Shown one piece after another: positions 26,785 through 35,029 of a stretch of 64,000 nt of DNA (its first letter is position 1; every line of letters starts with the position of its first letter). The DNA is taken from NCBI GenBank assembly GCA_028284185.1, contig JANQSG010000021.1:248001-312000 (forward strand), given 5' to 3'. The translations under genes and the position numbers were made by a program. Source of the DNA: Kangiella sp. (GTDB taxonomy: Bacteria; Pseudomonadota; Gammaproteobacteria; Enterobacterales; Kangiellaceae). The notes below the pieces were generated by a model. It saw only the letters and a list, made by a program, of their open reading frames with translations, made no database searches and was not told the DNA's origin.

Positions 26785-28005
26785 TTATTTACGCCTGCGA
26801 ACTAATCCCATAAGCGTTAGTAATAGTAGTCCTAAAAGATTCCAACTGCCGCCACCTGAACCAGAGCTGGTTGTAGATTGACCACCAGTCGAACCACTAC
26901 CACCACCGGAAGCTCCACCAGCAACAGTATCCTTGCCCGCATCTTCCAATGGAACATCAACTAATGGGCCAAAATCATGCGAGGCTTCTGCCAGAAACTC
27001 ATTAGTGGCTGCATCCACAATTTCAATTTTAAAGTCATAATAACTAGTCGCATAACCTGACTGCCATTCCGCCTCAAAAGCTATAGTGTCGCTAGTACTA
27101 GTACCAGTAATCGTATAAACGTTGGATTCTGTTTCAAACTGCCAACCACCAGTACCGGTTTTTTGATAAAGCTTGGCGACAATATCTCTCTGCCCTGAAG
27201 CCACATCTGCATCAAAACTAATCTTGAAATCACGATAAAAACCATCGTTATCATTATCGGTAAAAATTTCTGTTTTGACAGTGCTGATGCTGACATCAGT
27301 TAATGGCTGGTTAGATTCAAAACGAGCATCTTCAATCGGTAAATTACCTAAGTCAGGATCGTCAATCCCATCTAAAGAATCCACAACACCTGCATAACCG
27401 TATTCAAACAAATCAATCGCAACCTCGTATTGACCAGTTGGAAAACCATCATTAAAGCTAGTGGTTACGCGATAAACATCATCATTTGAAGCACCATAAA
27501 TTTCAAAAACATCGGTAGTATAATAGTGAGTCCAGTCACTAGTACCCTCTTCTCGGATATAAAGCTCAGCATAGACATCGTAATAATTGGCAAAAGCTGC
27601 ATCTACATCAAAATCTACGCGAATTTCGCTGTAATAACCGTCGCCATCAAGATCGGTTTTTAATAAGACAGCCGCATCATAAAGCTCTAAATGACTAGCA
27701 CTTTTAGCCTTTGACTTTTCGCTGCGCTTTTTACCGCTGAGCTTTTCACCATTAACCAGTTTCTGTTGAGCTTTAAACTGCTCAACCAGATTTTCTTTTG
27801 ATTGCACTGAGCGATAACTTGAAACCTTATCCACTAATAAAGTGGCTGTTTTTTCGTTAGATTCAATGCCCACCTTTGTGGTGGTTTTTAGCTTTTGGCC
27901 TATTTTGACTTGACCTTTGGCTGAAATATTGGCTTCTTCGGCACTAGCACCAACCGTGATCAGGCTTAAGACCGCTACTGTTATCAGGCTTTTTGAAAAG
28001 TTCAT
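26785..28005 (-). CDS. GlyGly-CTERM surface protein (choice-of-anchor H-like)
   Basis: A 406-aa exported protein: signal peptide (1-22), a basic lysine-rich segment (about 75-105), two repeated beta-rich domains each containing a D-x-D-x-DG-type calcium-like loop (TDLDGDGYYSE near 116 and TDNDNDGFYRD near 250), a glycine/serine linker and a C-terminal tail of the GGGS-hydrophobic helix-RRRK type. That tail is the GlyGly-CTERM signal known to be processed by rhombosortase and linked to type II secretion in gammaproteobacteria. AGGAGA lies 6 bases before the ATG. The domain pair resembles the choice-of-anchor H family; ligand unknown. Confidence 0.82.
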   Translation of the reverse strand: MNFSKSLITVAVLSLITVGASAEEANISAKGQVKIGQKLKTTTKVGIESNEKTATLLVDKVSSYRSVQSKENLVEQFKAQQKLVNGEKLSGKKRSEKSKAKSASHLELYDAAVLLKTDLDGDGYYSEIRVDFDVDAAFANYYDVYAELYIREEGTSDWTHYYTTDVFEIYGASNDDVYRVTTSFNDGFPTGQYEVAIDLFEYGYAGVVDSLDGIDDPDLGNLPIEDARFESNQPLTDVSISTVKTEIFTDNDNDGFYRDFKISFDADVASGQRDIVAKLYQKTGTGGWQFETESNVYTITGTSTSDTIAFEAEWQSGYATSYYDFKIEIVDAATNEFLAEASHDFGPLVDVPLEDAGKDTVAGGASGGGSGSTGGQSTTSSGSGGGSWNLLGLLLLTLMGLVRRRK

Positions 28006-28140
28006 TGCTTTCTCCTAAAATAAAACCTGTTGAGCCTTTAACCTACAGTGATTTAGTCACTTTCTGCCCAACTTGTCTCTAGTAAAACAAAAGCTATCTG
28101 AACCGATCCTGAACCTTATAGCTTTTTTCTGGTCAGCCTC

Positions 28141-28146
28141 TATAAT
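28141..28146 (+). promoter_or_regulatory. -10 box upstream of the flavoprotein gene
   Basis: TATAAT lies 41 bases before the ATG at 28187. The -35 position holds ATAGCT, a weak match that overlaps the right arm of an AAAAGCTAT / ATAGCTTTT inverted repeat (about 28089-28127). Confidence 0.45.
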
Positions 28147-28186
28147 GCTGTCACACTTATATTATTGGCGATCCAGGTAACCATTA

Positions 28187-28921
28187 ATGCCATTACCCAG
28201 CTATAGATTAACCCTAGTTTCCAATGAGCAGATTTGCCCTAATGTGCGCAAGTTGCGTTTTGAATTTGTTGAAGCAAATAGTTTCACCTACCGCCCTGGG
28301 CAATTTGTCTCATTCCAGCTGCCTTACGCAGAAAAGCCATTAAAGCGCAGCTACTCTATCGCCAACCTGGAACTTCCAAATGAAGATGGTTTGGTTACTA
28401 CCAATTATTTGGAAATTGTAATTTCTTATGTTGAGAATGGCCGTGCTACAAAAATTTTCTTTGAAGCACAAGCGGGCGATGAATTTGAAATCTCAGGGCC
28501 TGTTGGCTTATTGGTATTAGGTTCTGAATTAGCTGAACGAGTCTTTTTAATTGGCACTGGCACTGGCATGGCCCCCTACAGAGCCATGCTTAACCAATTA
28601 ACAGAACTCAGCAATCATCAGTTTCATATCTTATTTGGCGCACAAAAACTTGAAAATATGTTCTACCTGGATGATTTTTGGGCCGCCGATAAAAAAGATA
28701 ATATTCATTTCTATCCCTGCCTAAGCCGTGAAGTTGCTGATAATTGCCATCCGGGCTATGTGCAATCACAATTAGAGCTGTTAAAACCAAATCCAGAAAC
28801 CGACCTGGTCTATCTTTGTGGTAATCCGGATATGGTGGATGATGTTTTTGACCTGCTTAAAGAGCTGGATTTTGGGGTTAAGCAGGTTAAGCGGGAAAAG
28901 TACGTATTCAGTAAATTTTAA
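28187..28921 (+). CDS. FAD-binding ferredoxin/flavodoxin-NADP reductase family protein
   Basis: A 244-aa cytoplasmic flavoprotein with the FNR-type two-domain fold. The FAD motif RSYSIAN lies near residue 64, the NAD(P) glycine motif GTGTGMAPYR near 124, the CGNPDMVDD motif near 208 and an aromatic C-terminus (VFSKF) as in bacterial subclass FNRs. It would pass electrons between NAD(P)H and ferredoxin, flavodoxin or another acceptor. No partner gene is adjacent. E. coli Fpr ends in a similar way but is longer, so I leave the symbol blank. Confidence 0.85.
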   Translation: MPLPSYRLTLVSNEQICPNVRKLRFEFVEANSFTYRPGQFVSFQLPYAEKPLKRSYSIANLELPNEDGLVTTNYLEIVISYVENGRATKIFFEAQAGDEFEISGPVGLLVLGSELAERVFLIGTGTGMAPYRAMLNQLTELSNHQFHILFGAQKLENMFYLDDFWAADKKDNIHFYPCLSREVADNCHPGYVQSQLELLKPNPETDLVYLCGNPDMVDDVFDLLKELDFGVKQVKREKYVFSKF

Positions 28922-28939
28922 AACTGTGGACAGTTTTTT
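28920..28939 (+). terminator. Terminator of the flavoprotein gene
   Basis: A short AAAACTG / CAGTTTT stem with a TGGA loop and T-run begins at the stop codon. It overlaps the -35 box of the next promoter by two bases. Confidence 0.55.
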
Positions 28940-28966
28940 GATAGAAAAAAGCCCAGTTGCTACACT
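28938..28966 (+). promoter_or_regulatory. Promoter of the M49-like lipoprotein gene
   Basis: TTGATA, a 17-base spacer and TACACT lie 34 bases before the ATG at 29000. This is a good sigma-70 type match. Confidence 0.65.
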
Positions 28967-28999
28967 TACTACAAAATAAAGAGCCTAGGAGTCATATTC

Positions 29000-30715
29000 A
29001 TGAAAAATATTAAAAAAATCAGTGTGTTAGCATTGTCTATTGGTTTGGCATTAAGTGCTTGCTCGAATGATAACGACAAAAAAGAAACAACAACAAAAAC
29101 TATTGCTAATCAACAAGCTACGGAAATGACAGTTACTAAAATAGTTGATAATAAGCCAGAAGTTAAAGAAAAATATAGCCGTTTTGATATTTACGCACCC
29201 TTTACTTTAACCAGTGATTTAAGCCACTTATCCGCCAATCAAAAACAAATGATTGGCTTGTTAATCGATGCTGGCAAGATTATGGATGAGCTATTCTGGA
29301 AAGTCGCTTACGGCGATAAAGATAAGCTCTTAAATTCTATTGATGACTTAAAAGCTCGTCGCTTTGCTGAAATTAACTATGGCCCCTGGGATAGACTGGA
29401 TGCCAATAAACCTTTTATTGAGGGTGTATCTGCCAAAAGTCCTGGTGCATCTTACTATCCTGCCGATATGAGCAAAGAAGAGTTCAATAGCTGGCAACAA
29501 GATGGCAAAGACGGGCTTTATTCGATTGTTAAAAGAAATGAAAAAGGTGAATTACATTTACACCCCTATTCTATAGAATTTAAAGAAGAATTGACTCAAG
29601 CCAGTGATTTATTAAAACAAGCAGCTCAATTAGCGGATAATCAAGAATTTAAAAAATATTTGGAGTTAAGGGCTGAAGCTTTAATAACCGATAACTACCA
29701 ACCGTCAGATATGGCCTGGATGGACATGAAAACCAATCCAATTGAAGTAGTGATTGGTCCCATTGAAACCTATGAAGATCAGCTTTTCGGTTATCGTGCC
29801 GCCTTTTCAACTTACGTTTTAATCAAAGATTTAGACTGGAGTAAAAAGCTTGCTAAATTTGCAGCTTTCTTACCTGAATTGCAAAAAGGCTTGCCAGTTG
29901 CTGAAAAATACAAACAGGAAATGCCTGGTACTGACAGCGATTTAAACGCTTACGATGTAGTATTTTATGCTGGAGATAGTAATGCAGGTTCTAAAACCAT
30001 CGCCATTAACTTACCAAATGATGAAGAAGTTCAATTGGCAAAAGGCACTCGTCGTTTACAGCTTAAAAATGCCATGAAGGCCAAATTTGATAAGATTTTA
30101 GTACCAATTGCTGAACAACTTATTGTGCCGGAACAACGCAAACACATCACTTTTGATGCGTTTTTTGGTAATACCATGTTCCACGAGGTAGCGCATGGCT
30201 TGGGTATTAAAAATACTATTGATGGCAAAGGCACGGTTCGTGCAGCGCTAAAAGAAACCGCCTCAGCTTTAGAAGAGGGTAAAGCGGATATTCTGGGTCT
30301 CTATATGATCAGTGAACTATTTAAAAAAGGTGAGATAGCAACAGGCGAAGTGATGGATAACTATGTAACTTTCTTGGCAGGTATTTTCCGCTCAGTTCGC
30401 TTTGGTGCAACTAGTGCTCACGGCAAAGCTAACATGGTTCGCTTCAATTATTTCAAAGATAAAGGGGCCTTTAATTATAATGAGAAAACCGGCCATTACA
30501 GCGTGAATTTCGATAAAATGACCGAAGCCATGAACTCATTATCTAATCTAATTTTAACGCTACAAGGTAATGGTGATTACGCTGGTGTTAAAGATTTATT
30601 GGATAATAAAGGTGTTATCAGTGAGCAACTTGCCGCTGATCTAAAATTATTAGAAGAAAAACAAATCCCGGTGGATGTTACCTTTAAACAAGGTAAAGCA
30701 ATACTGGGATTATAA
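29000..30715 (+). CDS. Peptidase M49-like (dipeptidyl-peptidase III-like) lipoprotein
   Basis: A 571-aa predicted lipoprotein with an N-terminal signal ending in LSAC (cysteine near residue 21) followed by NDND. It is distantly like dipeptidyl-peptidase III. The zinc motif is HEVAH near residue 394, followed by EEGKAD near 426, which supplies the third ligand. Classic DPP III has HExxxH, with one residue more, so this is the shorter HExxH variant. Acting in the periplasm, it probably trims small peptides. AGGAG lies 8 bases before the ATG. Cleavage specificity is unknown. Confidence 0.78.
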   Translation: MKNIKKISVLALSIGLALSACSNDNDKKETTTKTIANQQATEMTVTKIVDNKPEVKEKYSRFDIYAPFTLTSDLSHLSANQKQMIGLLIDAGKIMDELFWKVAYGDKDKLLNSIDDLKARRFAEINYGPWDRLDANKPFIEGVSAKSPGASYYPADMSKEEFNSWQQDGKDGLYSIVKRNEKGELHLHPYSIEFKEELTQASDLLKQAAQLADNQEFKKYLELRAEALITDNYQPSDMAWMDMKTNPIEVVIGPIETYEDQLFGYRAAFSTYVLIKDLDWSKKLAKFAAFLPELQKGLPVAEKYKQEMPGTDSDLNAYDVVFYAGDSNAGSKTIAINLPNDEEVQLAKGTRRLQLKNAMKAKFDKILVPIAEQLIVPEQRKHITFDAFFGNTMFHEVAHGLGIKNTIDGKGTVRAALKETASALEEGKADILGLYMISELFKKGEIATGEVMDNYVTFLAGIFRSVRFGATSAHGKANMVRFNYFKDKGAFNYNEKTGHYSVNFDKMTEAMNSLSNLILTLQGNGDYAGVKDLLDNKGVISEQLAADLKLLEEKQIPVDVTFKQGKAILGL

Positions 30716-30728
30716 TTTCCCAACAAAC

Positions 30729-30756
30729 AAAGGCACCAACCGGTGCCTTTTTATTA
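30729..30756 (+). terminator. Terminator of the M49-like gene
   Basis: A strong AAAGGCACC / GGTGCCTTT stem with AACC loop and T-rich tail lies 13 bases past the stop. Confidence 0.88.
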
Positions 30757-30818
30757 TAACTAACATTTAGTCTCACTTTCTTATAAAATAAGGCCAACTT
30801 TTAATAGTCACAGATTTT

Positions 30819-31211
30819 ATGGCAACCCTATCCTTATTAATTACAGCAAATCCATACAGCCAACAAGGCCAGTATAGTGCCGTGCGTTTTGCGCAAGAAG
30901 CAATAGTGCAAGGTCATCAGATTAAGCGGGTATTTTTTTATGGTGATGGGGTTTTAGTAGCCAGCCGATTGAACTGCCCTCCAAGTGATGAAATCAACTT
31001 AACCAAGACCTGGGCAAAACTAGCTGTCGAAAAAGATGTGGAACTTAGTGTTTGCGTTACTGCTGCTTTAAAACGAGGTATCGTCAACCAAGCTGAGGCT
31101 GAACGAAATGCCTTAACTGGCGAAAATTTAGACCCTGCATTTGAAATTTCAGGCTTGGGGCAATTAACTGAGGCCATGCTTGAGTCTGATCGCCTGGTAA
31201 CTTTTGGCTAG
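30819..31211 (+). CDS. tusD: Sulfur relay protein TusD
   Basis: Subunit of the TusBCD complex that hands persulfide sulfur from TusA to TusE for 2-thiolation of U34 in tRNA-Lys, -Glu and -Gln by MnmA. The 130 aa match family length. The conserved cysteine segment LSVCVTAALKRG places the active cysteine near residue 79. It is the first gene of a four-gene set, tusD-tusC-tusB-tusE, with gaps of only a few bases. The ATG lacks an obvious ribosome site. Confidence 0.93.
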   Translation: MATLSLLITANPYSQQGQYSAVRFAQEAIVQGHQIKRVFFYGDGVLVASRLNCPPSDEINLTKTWAKLAVEKDVELSVCVTAALKRGIVNQAEAERNALTGENLDPAFEISGLGQLTEAMLESDRLVTFG

Positions 31212-31218
31212 TTTATAT

Positions 31219-31575
31219 ATGAAGTCTGTAACTTTTATTTTTAATAAGACACCTTATGGTTCACATTCAGGTCGAGAGCTATTGGATATTTGCTTGATGA
31301 CTGCCGCATTTGAAATGTCAATCACCGTAATTTTCCAAGATAAAGGAATTTATCAGCTGCTAGATAAACAACAACCTGATGTTCTAAACATCAAAAATCA
31401 TTCACTAACTTTTAAGGCTTTACCACTTTATGGTATTGAAAAAATATTAGTTGATTCAATGTCATTAGCCAATAGTCCTTATAACCAAGAACAGCTTTTA
31501 GATATTGCAGAAACTGCAGAGCCAGGGGCTATTAAACAAGCCATTGCCGATAGTGATTTTGTTTTAATGTTATAA
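31219..31575 (+). CDS. tusC: Sulfur relay protein TusC
   Basis: A 118-aa DsrF-like subunit of TusBCD, structural partner of TusD. The sequence opens MKSVTFIFNKTPYGSHSGREL, typical of TusC, and contains the GRELLD helix and a C-terminal segment ending SDFVLML. The ATG at 31219 is chosen over a TTG in frame at 31204 that overlaps tusD and is not in the family N-terminus. It begins 7 bases after tusD and ends 3 bases before tusB. Confidence 0.92.
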   Translation: MKSVTFIFNKTPYGSHSGRELLDICLMTAAFEMSITVIFQDKGIYQLLDKQQPDVLNIKNHSLTFKALPLYGIEKILVDSMSLANSPYNQEQLLDIAETAEPGAIKQAIADSDFVLML

Positions 31576-31578
31576 CTT

Positions 31579-31842
31579 ATGAACACATTATTTATAGTCA
31601 ATAATCCTGATAAAGTTACCAGTTGCATGAATCAAATGCAGGAAAGTGATGCCCTGCTTCTTATCGAAGATGCAGTCTATACTACTGAATATAAAATTAG
31701 CTTTTCGGGCAATTTAATGGTGTTAGAAGAAGATTTAATAGCACGAGGTTTAGATTTAGCAATTCATAGCTGGAAAACCATCAATTACTCCGAATTTGTA
31801 AAGCAAGTTTTAAACTACGACAAAAGTGTCAGTTGGTTATGA
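31579..31842 (+). CDS. tusB: Sulfur relay protein TusB
   Basis: An 87-aa DsrH-like subunit of TusBCD. The pattern LFIVNNPD near the start, a central DALLLIEDAVY segment and a C-terminal WL match the family. Its stop is the TGA inside the ATGA shared with the tusE start, so translation of the two is coupled. Confidence 0.9.
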   Translation: MNTLFIVNNPDKVTSCMNQMQESDALLLIEDAVYTTEYKISFSGNLMVLEEDLIARGLDLAIHSWKTINYSEFVKQVLNYDKSVSWL

Positions 31843-32165
31843 GCCATATTTTAAGTCAATTAGCAAGAGATAAAGAAGGTTATTTAAAGGATCCCAGCCA
31901 ATGGGATCAAGAAATCGCGATTGCTATTGCTGATGATGAAGATCTGGATTTAACCGATGATCACTGGCAAGTGATCTGGTATGTCAGAAAGTTTTATGAA
32001 GAATTTAATAGCAGCCCTTCTATCCGGCCGCTGGTAAAATATTTACAGCAACAATGGTCAGCTGACAAAGGTAATAGTATTTATCTGGCTTTACTATTCC
32101 CTGAAGGCCCTGCAAAACAAGCCAGCAAAATTGCAGGCTTACCGAAACCAGCACGCTGCATTTAA
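31839..32165 (+). CDS. tusE: Sulfur relay protein TusE (DsrC-like)
   Basis: A 108-aa DsrC/TusE protein that accepts sulfur from TusD and delivers it to MnmA. The family pattern WDQEIAIAIADDEDLDLTDDHW and the C-terminal PARCI with the conserved penultimate cysteine are present. The ATG at 31839 overlaps the tusB stop (ATGA). In E. coli tusE is unlinked from tusBCD; here the relay is one operon. Its stop overlaps that of the convergent DUF11 gene, and no terminator separates them. Confidence 0.93.
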   Translation: MSHILSQLARDKEGYLKDPSQWDQEIAIAIADDEDLDLTDDHWQVIWYVRKFYEEFNSSPSIRPLVKYLQQQWSADKGNSIYLALLFPEGPAKQASKIAGLPKPARCI

Positions 32166-33055
32166 GGATAGTCAGCAGGATTAGTTGACCAGGTAACAGT
32201 TAATAAAAAAGTGACAGAACTGCCATTGGGAATGTCTACCGTAACGTTATTGATCCCACCAACCCCCGCTGCAGTATCACAATTTGCACCGGCTGCAGCA
32301 GTACAAGTCCAATTTCCAGCAGTAGCACCACCAGGTAGAGGATCATTTACAATCAAATTCTGTACATCGATTGGACCATTATTAGAGACCACGATTTGAT
32401 AAGTACTGGTAGAGCCTGGCACATAAGTGTTAGCTCCGGATTGATCAGTTTTAGTTACGGAAATATCTGCATCCGTCGTAACTTCAATAATGACAGAGAC
32501 ACTAAATAAGCATAAAGGATCGGCAGCAAAATCATCACCTAAGGTAAGCACCCAGTCACCGAATGGGCTGGTATTATTAAAACTCGCTAAAGTACCCGCA
32601 GGATTAAAGGTTCCCGCCACAGGAGTCGTAGGAGCAACATTATTAGCCGCATCATCATCAAAAGTAACCACTACCGGACCAGGGTGAGTATTACCATCAT
32701 AGTCATTTAAATTAACCAAAGCTACACTAGTAGCTGCAGGATTGGCTATACTGAAGAAAATCTCATCATTATAAACATTCCCGCCATTATGAGTAGGGCA
32801 ACCAGCAGCCGAAGCAGCATCAATTTTATCAAAGTTTAGCGTCACATCGACATCAGTAATTAATGCCCCGGCAGGAAAGGCTCCAATAGGAACATTGATA
32901 GTAGATACCTCGACTGCTAACCCTCCACCAGGCAAACCATCAGCACCAACAGGCGTATTATTAGTAAAGGCTTGTGTCAGCGTCGCCGCATTCAGCACAC
33001 TGTGTCCAACTAACAAAAAGACTAATGTTGTTAAAAAACGAATCATAACCTTCAA
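32162..33055 (-). CDS. Secreted DUF11-domain protein, possibly cut short
   Basis: A 297-aa exported protein with a signal peptide (about 1-23), an N-terminal beta domain (about 25-190) resembling a P/proprotein-convertase-like jelly roll with an FGDWVLTLGDDF segment, and one C-terminal DUF11 domain (about 195-295, with ADISVTKTDQSG and PGSTSTYQIVVSNNG). It ends in WSTNPADYP without the usual further domains or a sorting tail. Its stop overlaps the tusE stop, so it may have lost its 3' end when the neighbour arrived, or be naturally short. No strong terminator is visible. Confidence 0.75.
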   Translation of the reverse strand: MKVMIRFLTTLVFLLVGHSVLNAATLTQAFTNNTPVGADGLPGGGLAVEVSTINVPIGAFPAGALITDVDVTLNFDKIDAASAAGCPTHNGGNVYNDEIFFSIANPAATSVALVNLNDYDGNTHPGPVVVTFDDDAANNVAPTTPVAGTFNPAGTLASFNNTSPFGDWVLTLGDDFAADPLCLFSVSVIIEVTTDADISVTKTDQSGANTYVPGSTSTYQIVVSNNGPIDVQNLIVNDPLPGGATAGNWTCTAAAGANCDTAAGVGGINNVTVDIPNGSSVTFLLTVTWSTNPADYP

Positions 33056-33178
33056 TTACTATTATTCTGTCTCGTTAAGTATATTAATCGTACCGCATAA
33101 AAAAGTACATTAATTTTATTTTACATATTTATACTTGAAATAACCTTGATTAGCTTGTTAAGTTTTCATTAAGTTTAG

Positions 33179-33207
33179 TTGTTAGACAATAGCGACAACA
33201 GTAAAAT
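33179..33207 (+). promoter_or_regulatory. Promoter of the MlaC-like gene
   Basis: TTGTTA, a 17-base spacer and TAAAAT lie 37 bases before the ATG at 33244. Confidence 0.6.
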
Positions 33208-33243
33208 AGTCATTAGTAGAAATTTACGAGTAAGGAAATTATT

Positions 33244-33879
33244 ATGCGTAGTTTAACCACAAAACTATTCACCTTTTTGACTTTAAGCTTTCTCAGCTTA
33301 AATTCTCTGGCAGCCGATCCAAAGGTTCGTATGGAGCAGGTAACCGCCAAAATCACCGATGAAATCTTAAACAATAAAGAGCGTATAAAAGCTGACTCGA
33401 ATTACGCTAAGTCACTGATAAAAAAGCATTTATTACCTGAAGTTGATACTAATTACATGACCAAACGAATTTTGGGTAAAACCTATTGGACCCAAGCTTC
33501 AGAAGAACAACGTAAAACCTTTACCGAACAGTTTATTGGTTTATTATTGAATAGTTATGCTAAGGGCCTAGCCAGCTACAGCGGCCAAAAAATCAGCTAT
33601 TCTGATACAAAATATTCAAAATCAGGGAAAACAGCAAATGTACGCTCAAGTATCGAAACCGATGAAGCTCCTATTTTGATTGACTATCGCCTAAAAGTTC
33701 AACCCGATGAAAGCTGGCTGATCACTGACGTCATTATTGAAGGGGTTAGTATGGCTAAAAGTTATGCCAGCCAATACCGTGATCAAATCAAGCAAATAGG
33801 CCTGGATGAAACCTTGAAAAGGTTAACAGAAGAAAATGCACGAGCTGCTGAAGCAACCAAAATCACCGACAATGAATAG
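33244..33879 (+). CDS. MlaC-like phospholipid-binding periplasmic protein
   Basis: A 211-aa periplasmic protein of the MlaC/Ttg2D family (toluene-tolerance auxiliary domain), which carries phospholipid between outer and inner membranes. A signal peptide (1-23) ending in LAA, the FTEQFIGLLLNSYA segment near 95 and the later DYRLKVQPDESWLITDVIIEGVSM region are typical. The gene stands alone with its own promoter and terminator, with no mlaABDEF genes nearby, unlike the usual mla operon. AGGAAATTATT precedes the ATG. Confidence 0.85.
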   Translation: MRSLTTKLFTFLTLSFLSLNSLAADPKVRMEQVTAKITDEILNNKERIKADSNYAKSLIKKHLLPEVDTNYMTKRILGKTYWTQASEEQRKTFTEQFIGLLLNSYAKGLASYSGQKISYSDTKYSKSGKTANVRSSIETDEAPILIDYRLKVQPDESWLITDVIIEGVSMAKSYASQYRDQIKQIGLDETLKRLTEENARAAEATKITDNE

Positions 33880-33894
33880 CTTCTACTACCACTC

Positions 33895-33922
33895 AAAAAG
33901 CCAACTTTAAAGTTGGCTTTTT
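33895..33922. terminator. Bidirectional terminator
   Basis: A perfect 14-base-arm palindrome centred on TTTAAA with AAAAAGCCAAC and GTTGGCTTTTT lies between the MlaC-like gene and the convergent peroxiredoxin gene. T-runs on both strands allow either direction. Confidence 0.88.
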
Positions 33923-33944
33923 AATTTCTAATACTTCAAACCGA

Positions 33945-34418
33945 TTATAATAGGCTCAAAATATATTCTGCGGAACTTTTATCCAGACCCTTTTCATCCA
34001 CTTCTAGAGCCTCAATCACACCATCATTTACAATCATAGCAAAGCGCTTTGAACGTACCCCCATCCCCCAAGCAGTACCATCAACATCTAAACCCAGGGC
34101 CTCAGCAAAGTCTGCATTGCCATCAGCCAACATTAGTATTTCTTCTGCATTAGAGGTTTTACCCCAGGCATCCATAACATATACATCATTAACCGACATA
34201 CAGGCAATGGTATCAATACCCTTCTCTTTTATCGCATCAGCTTGCACCACAAAACCGGGTAAATGGGCGGCGGAGCAAGTTGGCGTAAAAGCACCTGGTA
34301 CCGAAAATAGTACGACTTTCTTATTGGCAAATATTTCTTGAGTTTGTATGTCTTGTGGGCCATCTGTAGTCATCACCTTGATAATTACATTTGGAATTTC
34401 TTCATCAACTTGGATCAT
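33945..34418 (-). CDS. Peroxiredoxin, Prx5 type
   Basis: Thiol peroxidase of 157 aa that reduces hydrogen peroxide or alkyl hydroperoxides, using thioredoxin or glutaredoxin. The Prx5 motif PGAFTPTCS carries the peroxidatic cysteine near residue 48, and a second cysteine near 73 (TIACMSV) is the likely resolving partner. The WGKTSNAEEI and FAMIVNDGVIE regions match the family. It has no fused glutaredoxin domain. Cytoplasmic location is expected, as no signal peptide is seen. Confidence 0.93.
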   Translation of the reverse strand: MIQVDEEIPNVIIKVMTTDGPQDIQTQEIFANKKVVLFSVPGAFTPTCSAAHLPGFVVQADAIKEKGIDTIACMSVNDVYVMDAWGKTSNAEEILMLADGNADFAEALGLDVDGTAWGMGVRSKRFAMIVNDGVIEALEVDEKGLDKSSAEYILSLL

Positions 34419-34533
34419 TTTTAGTTTTCCTATATTAAATTTGCATAAATCATAGCTGCTCTTGTAACATTAAACTATTAATTGTATCTATAAAGCGTAG
34501 ATTAATAATTGAATTCTTTGATGAGGACTGACG

Positions 34534-34980
34534 ATGTCAAACCCTAAATTTTTACATTATTTTCCGTGGGCGCTAATAGCCATAGTAGCTTTTATTTTCC
34601 TGCAATCACTGCCTTATAAATTCAGTGGCCATGAAGAAACTCAAATTATTTTTATGACCATCGGTAACTGGATGGCCTCCATAGGCTTACCAAGCGTCAT
34701 TAGCGATAATTTTGGTGCTTATGGTGGTTATCTAATAGGTTCCTTAGAGTTAATTGCGGTTATCCTGTTAGTAATACCCAAAACTCGTTTCTGGGGTGCT
34801 TTGCTTGGCCTAGCTCTGATGAGCGGCGCTATCTTCTTCCATCTTTTTACACCTTTAGGCGTGGTTCGGGTTATTGATGATGCCGGTAATACTGACAATG
34901 GTATTCTATTTACTATGGCCTGTATTGCCTGGATCAGTAATGCTATTTTGGTATATCTCAATCGACCCAAGAAAGTATAA
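34534..34980 (+). CDS. DoxX-like four-helix membrane protein
   Basis: A 148-aa integral membrane protein with four hydrophobic segments (about 8-25, 60-80, 85-102, 118-136) and the layout of the DoxX/DUF417-like group; FHLFTPLGV near 105 is a typical polar break. Function is not known with confidence; family members are linked to oxidative stress or respiratory chains in some bacteria. It is divergent from the peroxiredoxin gene and may share regulation. GAGGAC lies 8 bases before the ATG. Confidence 0.65.
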   Translation: MSNPKFLHYFPWALIAIVAFIFLQSLPYKFSGHEETQIIFMTIGNWMASIGLPSVISDNFGAYGGYLIGSLELIAVILLVIPKTRFWGALLGLALMSGAIFFHLFTPLGVVRVIDDAGNTDNGILFTMACIAWISNAILVYLNRPKKV

Positions 34981-34991
34981 AGTCTTACTTC

Positions 34992-35029
34992 AAAATTAAA
35001 AAGTGCTAAATAAAGCACCTTTTAATTTT
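34992..35029. terminator. Bidirectional terminator
   Basis: Arms AAAATTAAAAAGTGCT and AGCACCTTTTAATTTT (one mismatch) flank a short loop between the DoxX-like gene and the convergent lipocalin gene. The right arm runs into the last codons of the lipocalin. Confidence 0.7.
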
